From Phlebiopsis flavidoalba (Eukaryota; Basidiomycota; Agaricomycetes; Polyporales; Phanerochaetaceae): 64,000 nt of DNA. The notes beneath the pieces are model-generated. The model was not told the origin of the DNA and did no database searches. It saw only the letters and a program-made list of their open reading frames with translations. The stretch is taken from positions 434,001 through 498,000 of the forward strand of contig JAOCPU010000019.1 of assembly GCA_035772785.1 (NCBI GenBank). Direction: 5' to 3'. A program made the position numbers and the translations under genes. Shown in pieces: positions 22,103-33,971 of this stretch (position 1 is its first letter; each line of letters begins with the position of its first letter).

Positions 22103-25100
22103 AAGCAGTGGCCCAGGCTCGGCTACTTATCCTCAAATAAATGCCAGCCCCGGACAGCGTCTAGCTGACAGGTTGAGCGGAGACGCGGACTGTGTGAGGG
22201 GGTATTGAAACCCAATCCGATGGGTGATTCAGAAATTGCCTGCTTCTGAGTTCCCCTTGCGAATTTCGTGAGCCATCACGGGAAGTTTGGCGGATGCGGC
22301 CTTGGCCCAGACCATCACTCACAGGTCGTGTTGTCATCTTCTGTGTAATTCGCAGAGGTCTGCAGCGTTTGTGGGGGCGACGCTTGGTGGCAACATGGTG
22401 GTCGGAGGCAAGGTCTGCGAGACCCTGCGAGAACCTAGGCAGGGTCCACAAGTACACGCGGGCGTTCCCGAGAAATACCCAAGGACCCCGTGAGCTCCCC
22501 AGCGTTTTGCTGCTGGTCGCGAGTTGGACGTGATGTACTTTTCTTGCCCGACAAAAATATTCAATGATTCGCATAAACCTAAATCATTGTACTGAAGCAC
22601 TTCATCCACGAAGTATCTAGCCGATTAGATAAGGTACATACCTGGTAGATTCGAAAGTGGCGAAAACGAGGGATGCGAGTCTAAGAAATTGATGACGTCG
22701 TCATTATCGTGAGGAATAGACTAAGGGTTGATTTCTCGGACGCTTTTATGAAAGAGAGGTGTGAAGATTTAGTATTGACATGAAGAATTCGAAGTAGGTC
22801 GGACACAGCGTGACCACTAGCGTGACTTGTCCCGCGGTGTAAAGTGATCGTGACATGTGTGGGACTGATGCCTAATTGTTTACACCCTGGTGGTTCGGGA
22901 CGAGTTTTGTATCTCCTCTTTTCTTCAACATATCTTGCTGAAGCTTGAGAGACAATGTTCCTAACACAAACCCTACATCATGAACCGTCTCGCCTCGAAA
23001 CATTGTGCCTAGGGAGTATGGTCCCAAAAAGCGTATGGATCGAGAACAAATTCAGCCTCTCAATCTTCACCTTTACCAACTGCGGTAGGTATATGCGGCG
23101 AGAAAAATAACGTGTATAAACGATCCGTGTGTGTGCACCTTTTGTGCAGGCCGAAAAAAGAGAGGCATAACAACTAGTAAACGATTGGCAGCATACCCTT
23201 AGAGTATTGCTCGAAAAGCCGTCGATTTGCCGTTCCAATCTAACATCAAGAGCCCGGGGCCCCTCAAATCTCGATTCAAAGCTGGCGAAGCAATGAATCA
23301 CAGTCACAGTCAAGCAAGAATCGCCGCTCCAAAAAACAGAATCTAGAGTAGTAAGTTTACTACTATAACTTAATTTCGTCTCGGATCATAGTTGTCAAAA
23401 AATTGATTGACCACAACAATGACATCGGGAACTTCACCAGAGAAGTGATAGGAAAAAACACAGGACGCTGTCGATACCCGGTTGATGGTCACCACTAGCA
23501 CAGGTGAGACCACGTGAGGGCGGCCTGAGGGAGGGTCGCGAATTGGCATTATCGCAAACCCTTCCCGATGCAGCAGGCACAATCGCGGATTGCCTTTTCA
23601 GGCGACGGGTTTATCTCCGTCAGGGTGCGGTCACTCTGCGACTCTAATTTCACCTTGCATGTGCAGCACTCGCTGCTGCCCGCGCTCGACCCCCCCCCCC
23701 CCCGCCTCGCTTGGGAGTCCCCATTCTTCTGGATGGATGTGTTGCTTTGCCAGGCGTATGATTGAAAACTGCTGACCGGCTCTGGATCGACAGTCGCGGG
23801 AGAACAACCGTCAACAAGTGCAGCGGCGCTTAGCGCACGGGATGCATGATCATGCAAGACTAGGAAGCCATCCGCGGACACATACTAGGGAGGTCCCGCT
23901 GGTGGCTAAAGTTAGGATTTCCAGAGATGCCGTACCAGGGGCCGTGCTAGGGCACTAGCAAATCATCCTAAGACTCCCCGAAGAGGTCAGTGGACGTTGC
24001 GACGCTGCCGGCGCGTCGAGGTGCGCACTCCTGTGGTAGCCTCGATGGCCGGGTCATCTAAAGACCGCCTACGCGCTGCTGATGACGACAGCAGAGCTGG
24101 CTCAGCCCAGCCGTCACTGTCGGAACGTCAAAAAACAGCGGCACAAGTTCGTCTCGACAGATGGGATGCGTGACGCTGCACGGCGGTGGCAAACTGGCCT
24201 ATCGTGCGTGCGGACAGGAGTCCACCCAGGCTCCCTCCGTCGCCGATCAGGAAGGTGAGTGTTCAACCGTTTCGTTCTGCGATAGAAGGTCCAGCTGCAA
24301 GGCGGCGGTCGGAGTCGCGCCCGTAGAAAGCGAGAATGTAAGATACCGCGCTCGCCTGTTGCGCATTCTCACTACTGTCGGCTGTGCAAGTGTGCTTGCT
24401 GTTGCGCCTAGCCGTAAGCTTGGGCTTCGCGCGAGAGGTATCCCGCGGGGGCCCTGCACGCGTCGCGCAGAAGCCCGCAGAAGGGCCTGCCACAAACACT
24501 CCCGTTTTCCGGATTCTCGATGGCCACGTCGTGCGTGTTTCCCCCCGCACCGACCGCGCATGACCTTGTCTCGCGCAACCAGCGTCATCATGCCTTATCG
24601 GAGACTGACGAGGAGGACGCGAGTCACGCCTTTTAGGCCGACGGTGCGTGTACGGCCGTCGTCGTCGTCTATCCTCGACTTCGCGTGGCCGCTTTTCCAT
24701 CGCTAGGCCCCCCATCGCTGGGTATGCGACCGCGCATGTCGCTGGCTGTTCCGCCGATTGGACGAGGCCGTGCCGTCGAGCGACCAGGCAGGGCGACGAA
24801 AACGGACATACAGACAAGAGCACACGCCATAACTGGGGCACGGTTGGTCTTGAACGTACTTGCCCGACTGGGCCAGTTCGTGGACTGCACACCACATTAC
24901 ATCCAAATCCCCCCGTTGTTGGATCCTGTCCAAATCGCTCTCCGACATCATCGCCCCTGAGCTTCTCCAGTCTCTCGGCTCTCGCACGCCGTGCTGCCGG
25001 GCGACTCTCCGCCCCGACAGGTTGATATCACCACCATAACAACCCGAGTGGTGTGCATGGACGCCGCCACTGCGGCGGCGCCCTTCCCACACACACAGTT

Positions 25101-26690
25101 CTAGAGCAAAGTTGGGCGTATTTCCAAGAAAGACTCTGTGTCGGCAACATACATGACGCCACGTTCCCTCGTCATCGTCCGTCGCCAGGTTACCGAACCT
25201 TGTCCCCTCCCGCCGAGTCGCACCACACACACACGGCCTATTACGCTCGCGCCGCGCAACGGTGCCGTAACGGCCCCCGACTGCCCGCCACAGCCACCAG
25301 CCCCGCGCCCATGCGGCAATACGGTGATGGCCCTCCGCGTTCCTGGGATGGGATCCTCTTACACGCGATGGACTCCGCTTTCTTTTTCTAGTCCAGCAGC
25401 CCCAGGCCACAGCAGCGGCGGAGCACCCCCCTCACTCACTGCCACCGTCATTTGCTTTTGCATCCCGGGCCACCGCCGCCGCGCCTTAGAGTTCGCCGTT
25501 CGCCGCTTTACATACGTTTGCTGTCGCGGCAAGACGCACTTCATCCACTAGCTCGAGGACGCCCGCGTCACACACGGGGTCTGAGAAACGGTGTGTATGT
25601 GGCAGGGCACGCACGGGCGGGCGTTCCGTTCGTTCCGTCGGCTTCGCGCCAGCGTCGCAGGGGGAGTGTTCTCCCGGTGGCGTCGTCTGCTCCTAGCGAT
25701 TGTAGCGTATCCCGTTTCCGAGGAGACCGATGGCGGCGGGTCCCGGGTCTAGCTGGGTTCTGGCTCTGGCTTCGGCATGTTTGCTGCTGGGGTGGTAGTG
25801 GGCAGAGCGTTTGTTGTCGTTGCAGCCCGCGCAGACCGCGAGCTGAACGCGCGCGTTGTGTCGCTGCAGACGCGTTAAAAATCCTATTTTTTATTCGGCG
25901 TCGTGCTAGAGCTTATCACCCGCGGTTTAGGATCGGGGCATTCCCCACCTTGCAGACGCGGTCGCCCTGCACGTCTCTACGAGCTCACAGACTCGGAAAC
26001 CAGTCTTGGAGCCCCGATCCACGCCCTCTCCAGGCGTCCTGCAAGCACCCGACGTCTCCTATCCGACGCCGTCTATCCGGAAAACAACGGCGCCAAAGAC
26101 AACGAAACGCAACGTCTCCGTCATGCTCGGTGCGCACTGCACCATACACGTACGCGTTCGTGAGTGAGCGGAGTGTGTGCGCACTTTTGTGCGTCCCGCG
26201 CATGTGCGGGGCGATATTATTTGCAAATCAGGTTTTGACTGGCCGTTAGTGTGCGTGTGGTGTACTGGTACATCGCGTCTGGATCCTAGAGATTAACCCC
26301 TATTAATCTAAGATGCTGAAATAGGGCGGAGACGGGTCGCGCCGGGCTGCTGTCGCTGCGGGGGACGGTGCTAGGAATTGGGTATTGAATTTTTTTGTTT
26401 TGTTTCGTTTTTGCAATAGCTAGATGCGGCCCTACGCCGTGCTCGTGGAATGTGGTTCCCTGCGACATGCTACACCATGGGGTTCAAAACTTACACACGG
26501 GAATAGACTCTGCCACGCGTTTTTTTTCATAATTTGCACAATGTCGTAATGGTGTATGTTCAGATGATGGGCGATGCACGTTGATGGGCGGTGAATAAAT
26601 GGGAACATGGAGCGTTGGTGCGATGTCTGCGTTTCTCTATGCAATCTCCAGTGACACCATGTCGCAAACTTTTATTTGACGCCTATGAGG
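22103..26690. other. Long stretch without a recognised gene
   Basis: About 4.6 kb. From about 24.0 to 26.2 kb it is GC-rich, so long frames appear on both strands at once (for example about 24263-24895 minus, 24161-24706 plus, 24703-25410 minus, 25452-26249 plus), as expected from chance. None has a recognisable domain, conserved motif or clear intron structure. A run of 13 C lies near 23691. It may be decayed duplicated or transposon-derived sequence. Confidence 0.35.
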
Positions 26691-26911
26691 TTATGATGAG
26701 GGGCGCTCTTGAGCCGCGGTTGAGGGAAACCGCCCTCATGAGAGGGGGTAAATCATTCATGATCCGCCTTTGAGCCGGCTTGAGCCCGCCCAAAACGGGC
26801 GTCTAGCAGCCTCAAAGCTGGCTCGATGGCGCATCATGATGCATCACACACGGCTTTGATTTCTCTCACGAGGCACTCCTCGAGGCGTCCTTGAGGGAGG
26901 CGCCTCGTGAG
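26690..26911. repeat. Foldback-rich segment with a perfect 10-bp hairpin
   Basis: The segment is packed with TTGAGG/CCTCAA-type and GAGCC/GGCTC words in both orientations. The clearest structure is an exact 10-base inverted repeat, CTCACGAGGC at 26865-26874 and GCCTCGTGAG at 26902-26911, around a 27-base loop. A smaller GC hairpin (CGCCC and GGGCG around AAAAC) lies near 26790. It directly abuts the 195-bp repeat array and may be part of the same element. Confidence 0.5.
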
Positions 26912-27590
26912 CCGAAATAGAAATTTTGGGACACCAGGGGGACGATAACGGAACTATTCGCAAGCTCTTGGAACATGTATAATGACATAAGTAGCGTATT
27001 GTGTCAATGATAGGCGGTATCGGTTCATCCGCGTGTACATGAAGCTTTGTCGCGCGATGTCTACGAGTTGCATCGTGTGTGTTTCTCAATGCAGTTGCGA
27101 ATAATTCTTCTAGGGCCACAACCTAATTACCAAGACAAGCTTTCGCCATATGTAAGCTCTTCGAAGATGCATATTGGACATAAGTAATTGCGTTTGTCAT
27201 GGGCGATAATTCTTTGCTCGCGTGTGTAAGGAGATATGATAGATTCTGGCACGGACGCCTGCTTAGCAGGACCCCCGCGTTCTCTCCACTGTACCTAAGC
27301 CTCGAACAATCTCGTGGGCACCAAATCTAAGCACCACAAACCAAAATAGACTTTGCTATAAACTTCTGTAAGATGCACGATGACATAAGTAATTGCGTAC
27401 TTTATGAGCGACAATTCGTTTCGCCCGCGTGGGTAATGGTAACATGGCCACCATTGTTGGCGTGATGCCTGCGGGAAGCAGGAGCGCGTACTAGTAGTCT
27501 CGAGCAATTTCAGGGGCACAAACCTAACTCCCCAAAACAATCGCTCAGCTATAAGCTCCTGGAAAGATGCACAATGACAATAACGACTTC
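26912..27590 (+). repeat. Degenerate tandem array, unit about 195 bp, four copies visible
   Basis: A block resembling AAGCTCTTGGAAGATGCA followed by ATGACATAAGTAATTGCG recurs at about 26962, 27154, 27360 and 27553, spacings 192, 206 and 193. Each is preceded by a related block (GGGCACAAACCTAACT..CCAAAACAA type), and copies share a GCGATAATTCGTTTCGCCCGCGTG-like middle. Divergence is substantial. A weaker related stretch may occur near 26535-26640. No coding potential is evident. Confidence 0.6.
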
Positions 27591-29651
27591 GATGTTTTTA
27601 CATGCTTTAACGCCAACGTCTTCACGCCGCCACATCCCTTCACCCTCGCGATTCAGCTCGTCGCCAGTTTTTTGAACCTTCGCCGGGCCCAGACGCGGCA
27701 CCCCACGCGGCGTCTGCGCACGATGCGTCTCTCCGGCCCGATAGGGCCCTGGCATCGCGCATGTGCGAACGCAGCAGCCTGCAAGCCTTGTGTCGTTCTT
27801 TGGGCTGTAGATACGAAGGTGTGGCGGGGGTTGTGCGCCTGGCTAATGCTAGGCTGTTTTAAGTATGTCCTGAGTAAATCAGTTAGGGCGAGGGCGGCAC
27901 GTGTACCGTTTCCTGCGCTGGGGTAGCTGGCATTGTGGTAATTCTAGGTCGTTCTTCGTAACGGCTGCATAGTTGTGCGCAGAGCTGCTACAAGGACAGC
28001 GGGTTGAGAAGTATGTGGCCGCGACATCCTGCATCGAACGTGCCCTGCTGCCCCGCCGCACGATGCCATAGCCCCATTCCAGCAGCGTCGCAGAGCCAGG
28101 GAGAAGTCCTCGCGTCGCGCTCGCGCCGCTACGTCGGTCCACCCGAGGAATGAACCACGACCAATCGAGCGGCAGCACGCACGGGCGTCGTTCATTCCGC
28201 GCGTCGCAAGTGCGCCGCCTCGTGCTGGTGCCGGCACGCCCAGCACGCGACCGCGCGCAGCGCGCGACGGCATCGTCACCCGGGTCCTCGCGCTTCGCCA
28301 TTGAATATATCGCCCTCGCCGTCGACACGCGCCCGTCTTCGCGCGCAGATACCGGGTGGCGCGGGGCGGGGGGCAGTACCGGCCACGCTGCCGTATGCGC
28401 GTGTAGGCCCGCCCCTTACCGCCGCCCCGTGTCCCTGAAACGCTATATTATCCCATGCCATTGAGTCGGTTTATGAGGAAGCCGTCAATGAAAATTGCTG
28501 GCGACGGGCCCGCTGGAGATAGCCTTTCCCCCCGCACTTGGCCTCCCAGCTCTTGTGTCCGCCTCCTGCCATGACTGCCCATACTTCTTCGCTCTGTCTG
28601 CTGTTCCGCCGGGTCCCGCCGCATGCCTGATGGTTTTCACCATTGTGCGCAGACTCGCCCGCTTTGAAATGAATGCTGGGAGGGGCCGGGCCGTCTGGAC
28701 GTGTCGCAGGCCGCGGTTGCGTGTTGTTTCTAACGTTCCGGCGTGGAGTCGGGCCTCTTGGAATGGGCCAGCCTGCACGGGACTAGCGCAAAAAACGACG
28801 ACGGAACGCCAAAATTAAACGAGCGTGCGGTGTGTTTTCTAGTGACAGAGCCGTGCCTATATCACGTTCTGCCTGCCCCAGCAGATCGCAGCGAGAGAAA
28901 AGAGTCCCCCCATCGGGCGCGGTGAAATTCGCGAGAGCCAAGCCATATCCAGCATCGCGGGTGCACTCTACATCAGCCCGTAAGTTGGGCTGCCCATCGC
29001 GGGTACACCGCGCAACTTTGTCAATGTGCCGTACCGTGAAATCACAGATTTCTAGAGGGGCAATGTACGGGGGTGCCGTAAGCGTCTGGATGAAGATTGG
29101 CCAGCGGAGCAGTCCACAGCAACCTTGTGTGTGCGTGTTTGAAGCCCGCCGCAGGAGGTTGCAAATCCTTATACCGCGTGTGAAGTGGCGGACCGGTCCG
29201 CAACATGCGTTTATGCGATGGCCTATAGAACGATCTTCAGGTGATCAGCACCAGCGGCGTCGACGTCGAACAAAACTCACGGCATACGATCTTGCGCAAG
29301 AGGGAAATGCCAATCCCGCATTCGACTACAATGTGCTTGACGCCGGAACACACGACGGCAGCGCGGGTAATTTGCAGTACAGCGCGTTCGACTGAATAGA
29401 CCTGGCTCTGTGAAATTCGTTGTGAGCAAGCATTTCGTCAAGGGGATATGCAATATGGTAGCTGTGCAAAGCAGACGAGTTGGCTATATGCCGCGTTCTC
29501 CTGCCCACGGGGCACGCCTGGTCAGAGTCTTCATTCAATTTCATCCATAATACATCGCTAGCTATGCGTCAGGGGGGTATCACAAATATACAATGCACAT
29601 ACGAAAGGAGCACACACTCAAAGCAAATCAAACAACCAGCACACACACGCA
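27591..29651. other. Stretch without a recognised gene
   Basis: About 2.1 kb, GC-rich in its centre. Open frames on both strands (about 27879-28328 minus, 28495-28818 plus, 28832-29395 plus) show no recognisable motif. Nothing else could be supported. Confidence 0.35.
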
Positions 29652-30460
29652 CTAGACATTCGCACGGTTCGCCGCCCTCAGCTCCTCAAACCGCGCCCCC
29701 CGTCCGCCCGCGCCTCCTCGACCCCCCGCGCGAGCCGCTCCTCCCGCGCAGCAAGCCGCTGCTCCATCCCCAGCACGAGTAGCCGCACTCCTGCTCGACG
29801 TACGCGCGCGTCGCGTCTGCGTCTGCTGGTGCCGCTCGTTGTGTGAAGGAGCCCGTGCGTGTGTGGCCGCGCGCGACGGTGGCTGAAGGGAGCGGTGCGA
29901 GTTCGAGGGCGTCCTTGTATGCGTCAGTAATTGCTTAGCGAGGGGGAAAGAGGGAGGGTAGTACCTGCCAGTTTCGGCCCCGCGAGTTTTCGCGAGCTGG
30001 TTTTCGAGTGCTTTTTCTCTTTGCTTGCCTCTGTCCAATTCTTGTTACAACAGAACGCAGAGCGATGAGAAGCGACGTACCGCTCCAGCTCGGCCATTTA
30101 TACACGCTCGTTCTCGCGCTGCGTCCCGTCCAGCAGAAGCTCAATATTGCGGAACTCCTTCCTTAGCTCATTGACCAGCGCCTCGACGGGCGGCCGGTCC
30201 GCCAGCTGGCTCCTCAGCTGCGCGCATGGTTTTATCCTCAACTACCCCATCCTCCTATCAGCCCCTTCCTACAAGAAGTAGAGAGGCTGAGACGCACGTT
30301 GTCGGCCTCTGCGCTCTTCTCCGCGAGCTGCAAGCCGCAAGCGCCGCGGCGTCGTCACCGTCGTCCTCGCCCTCGCGGTATCATCGTCCAGGTCGTCGTT
30401 GACGTTGTCAATCAGAAGAGATGATTTGTTGTGGTTGCGCACGCTCTGGGTCCGGCGCAT
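29652..30460 (-). CDS. Small coiled-coil protein, unrecognised
   Basis: I do not recognise this gene. Minus-strand exons start with MRRTQSVRNHNKSSLLIDNV followed by a highly acidic stretch, then a charged heptad-like region (LQLAEKSAEADN; LRSQLADRPPVEALVNELRK; FRNIELLLDGTQRENERVYK), LTDAYKDALELAPLPSATVA, and a C-terminal Glu/Arg/Ala-rich coil (MEQRLAAREERLARGVEEAR) ending ELRAANRANV at 29652-29654. The composition predicts long coiled coils and no membrane segment or signal peptide. Short introns separate the exons and at least two frame breaks occur. It could be a kinetochore, spindle-pole or trafficking component, but no diagnostic motif supports that. Confidence 0.6.
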
Positions 30461-30758
30461 CGTGGTGGTGGGCTGGTCACGCTAAGGGGTTGGTGGTGGG
30501 ATGGTGCGGTGGATGAACGTGCGGACGCCGGCGAGTCGCGACGCGCTTGGGAACACGCGACGGGTGGCACGTGATGTGGTGGTGTCGCGTTGCTCGAGCC
30601 TCGAGGGATGGGGACGAGCGTTGACTTTGTAGCTTAAACTGACGTTGAGGTGCAATTAAGGCCTTACAAGCTCAAACAAACCATCTATCACAGAATCGTC
30701 ACATGGTACTTCCAGCGAGGATCCACAAACACGAACTCTAGGCATAGAAATCATGTTG

Positions 30759-33010
30759 CTAACAATCCGATGTTTGGTGGTGTACAGAAAAACAAGAAAA
30801 GTCCGCGCATATATGCGTATTGCAGAGATATGATAGATCTAATGGGTTACGCTTTACCATCCGCCAAAGGGCGCCGCGGCGGCCTCCTCCTTCGCGTGTG
30901 GGCAAACCCCAAGAAGGTGGGTACGTACCAGTGACTCCACCGGCGACAAAGAAGAGATATCCTGTTATACTTTTTAGCGCATTGTGCAAGACGAAGCAAG
31001 CTGGGCAGTACGGCTTCACCGGAGGAGCAGCTTCGGGCTGGTCAATAAGGTACCCATATGTCTACCATGAACAAATGTTAGCTGTACAGACGCGACCAAA
31101 AAAGGAAAAGAAGGCACCATTAAGCCGCACGCGCACCCGGCCTCGTTGGACTGCACAAACGTAAACATTGCCCGCGGTGAACCGTCCGCCCGCCCGCGCT
31201 GGCGCACGACACCCCCCCACGCTAGGCCCCTCACCGAGCTCGTCCGATCACACGGCACAGGCGCAGAGATTCGCAAACGCGTTCGATGGAACAATGGAAA
31301 CACATTTCTACCATCTTTGCACTACCCCACTTCCTCGCCCCCGCCGATTGCCCAGGCTTGCACACCCCTTTATTAGCCGCACCCCGTCGTGAGAGAGGGA
31401 GGGAGGGGGGCTCACCATAAGTTGCACATCATGTCCGTCCGCAGTCGCCGGCGTACACGAGCACGGCGCACGCCGGCCTCGATGAGCGGCGGCAGAAGCA
31501 GTCGCGCTGTTGTGCATAACCCGTCGCCCTGCCCGAAGAAACGCCTGTTGACCTCCATGTTGCACGACGCGAAGTTCAGGTGCTGGGTTCACGCAAGCGC
31601 CAACGGCTACCAGCGCGGCCTTTGTTCTTTGCGTTGTTCATCCAGGTGTCGATCCACTCCAATCTGCTTGTAGCACAGGTCGCCGTCCTTAGAGCGGTCA
31701 GCTGTCGGGTCGTTAGTAATGCTTAACACAAGGAGGGAAAGAGGCGTACCACTTGCGACGGACGTCGTACAGGTTGAGACCGAGCTCTAAAAGTACGATT
31801 CAGCAAAAGACTCGACGACATACGGAAATCCACTCACGCTGCAGAGGCCCGTACAGCTGGCTGTAGCAGTACGCTTGCGCAAGGCACACACGTCCCCCAG
31901 CGAGAATCAAAGTTGTAGCACGACTGAATCAAACCGCTGGCACGTCGGCACCTTGCTCCGCAGCGCGGCACACTGCGGGCCCTCGGGGTCGTCGTACACC
32001 GCCGTACGGCCCGTCGCACGCATAGTCGGGCACGGTCGCCATCTGCTCGTACGGGTCCGTGATGCCGTTCGCGAGGATGACGCTGCTGAGGTGCACGAGC
32101 TTGACGCCTGGCGTCGGGCGCGCGGCCGCCTCAGTGTTCTTCGCGTGGATGACGGACGCGATGTTCGGCGCGTACGTCCCGCCGTAGCTCTCCGCGGCGA
32201 GGTGGAACGGCGCGTCGGTCGTATTCGGGGTAGCGGTTCAGGAAGAGCTGCTCAGGAAGGCGTACACGTCCTCGGCGGCGACGGGGCTCGTGTTCACTGT
32301 CGAGCCGTCGTCCTCCGAGTATGAGTAGCCCGACGTTCACGGGCTGGTCGAGGAAGATCATGTTCGAGTGCGAATTCCAGCTGTGCTTGTTCACTGTCGT
32401 GTTCTTGCCGTCGTCTGCGATGCTGCAGGGTCCCAGCTCAAAGAGCAGGCCCGTGGTTGAGCTACAGCCGGGGCCGCCGTTTGAGCACAGAGAGTGAGAG
32501 GGGCCTTCTTGGGAGATCTGCGCGACTCGAAAACCTACAACCGGTTATCCAACGGTCGAATGGATATATGCGGGTCAACTCACCAGAAGAACAGATGCTT
32601 TCCGTCAGAGATATCAAGGTATCCAGAGTGTTGCTTGACACTAGGGTCGCATAGCTCTGGATCAGTTACACGCAGCTGGTGGTCCTTGAACGCAGGGCTC
32701 GTAACGAGCTCGTCTTGGAAGCTATCGTTAGCAGCCAGTCCCCCTACACAGAGCAACACGCGTAGAGCACTCACAAACAAGCCCATTCTGCTTGACAAAC
32801 TCCTTCCCATCATTCACCCACTGCTCGAACCTTCTCCTGGCCCTTATGCAGCACACCCTCCGCGACATGTTCGATGCCCTTGGCGATCCCGCCAAAGACG
32901 GACGCCGCCAGAGAGGTCGCCGACTTCGGAGAGGACAGTTTGGAGCTGGGAGGCAGGGACTGCCCAGCTTGCGGGACAAACAGCAGAGGAATGAGTGCGA
33001 AGGCCTTCAT
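30759..33010 (-). CDS. Serine carboxypeptidase, peptidase family S10
   Basis: Releases C-terminal amino acids at acidic pH; vacuolar or secreted. The start at 33010 gives the signal peptide [20 protein letters not shown]. Downstream: [59 protein letters not shown] (32340-32390), [10 protein letters not shown], the nucleophile motif [14 protein letters not shown] (about 32170; relatives usually have GESY), [15 protein letters not shown], CNFxxxR-like cysteine exons, [16 protein letters not shown] (about 31550), VLVYAGDCG and DMMCNL (candidate catalytic Asp, about 31440), a frame-broken EAG..MVP block (about 31110) and DQPEAA (about 31030), where the catalytic His should lie. The last exon and stop are uncertain (30759-30830). 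Many frame breaks. A MITE-like element begins 48 bases upstream of the ATG. Confidence 0.87.
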
Positions 33011-33057
33011 CTGTCTCGAGCTGCGAGGTGGACGGAAGCAACCAGCCGCTGCAGACT

Positions 33058-33642
33058 AGTGTTTGCGTCAATAACTCCGTCCCGGCCAGGTAAGTTACCC
33101 GTAGGTAAGTAATTACCTCCGGGTCAGTAAGTAACCTGTGTAAATAATGTAATTTACTGGCCGGGCCGGTGCTCCGGCGCTTATGATTTTCGCAGCCTCC
33201 ACGCACCTACGAGTGCTGTGCGCAGAAAGTTGCCCAAATCCCTCCAGAATCCCTCTATGCTAGCTTTGAAGTGGTATACACTAAGTGGCTGACCACTAGA
33301 CAGTACTGTTGACACTTACAGATCGTTGAGGTGTACTTGGGCATAAAAGAAGCGCTCAAACCTACTCATCAAAGCGGCAAGATGTAGCACTGCGACTCTG
33401 CGAGATTCACTAGCGAGAGTTACTATGAGTCTAAAAACACTTAATGATACATATTTTGGATGACTGCTTAGTGCCCTTGAGGTTTAGTGCGGTGCGTCTC
33501 AGCTACAGACAATCCTAGACCCTGACATTTTGACATTTCTTACATGCCCGATTTGGGTCGGGCTGTAAATAAAGTAAATAACTGTAATTTACGTACTTAC
33601 TTACCTACCGGTAACTTACCAGGGGGTTACTGACGCAACACT
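33058..33642. mobile_element. MITE-like element with terminal inverted repeats (585 bp)
   Basis: The left end reads AGTGTTTGCGTCAATAAC and the reverse complement of the right end reads AGTGTTGCGTCAGTAAC. After a short gap both continue GGTAAGTTACC, GTAGGTAAGTAA, giving roughly 60-70 bases of imperfect inverted repeat. Candidate 3-bp target duplication ACT at 33055-33057 and 33643-33645. The interior is non-coding with a further GC palindrome on each side. No transposase frame is present, so it is non-autonomous. I cannot assign a superfamily with confidence. Confidence 0.75.
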
Positions 33643-33645
33643 ACT

Positions 33646-33971
33646 GCAGACGACCGCTGCAGCTCCCCAGGGCACGCGGGCGCTTGACTGGGCTCCGCTT
33701 CCTTGTGATTCGCCATGACCTTTGGATGACCTCTCACAATTTCGACGATGAGCTTGAGCAATATTTTCGAAAAATTCAGCAGCGATCAGCATATGCACTC
33801 ATACAGCATACAGGTGTGGAACCAGTTTTGTGAGGCATATCATAAATTCAATGAGACTTCTAGTCAATCCTGATATTTGACCGATAGATGCATTGCATTT
33901 TGCGGACTTTTACCGACACGAGGTGAGTGGATCGCTACGCATGAAGGCCCACTGAGTACTCATATACACAT
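33646..33971. other. Short intergenic stretch
   Basis: About 325 bases between the MITE-like element and the 3' end of mannanase A. No gene or other signal seen; it probably includes the original S10 promoter displaced by the insertion. Confidence 0.4.

Noticed and set aside
23688..23704. Poly-C run (and poly-G at 38566, poly-C at 49543) as G-quadruplex signals
   Set aside because: Single homopolymer runs without the spaced G-tracts of a quadruplex; in this error-prone sequence their length is also unreliable.
24263..26249. Long open frames of 180-265 codons on both strands
   Set aside because: They overlap on both strands, are Arg/Pro/Ser-rich without motifs, and lie in high-GC sequence where stop codons are rare by chance.
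32131..32394. Frame in the S10 gene as an independent gene
   Set aside because: It begins inside the [16 protein letters not shown] exon of the carboxypeptidase and then runs into a shifted frame.
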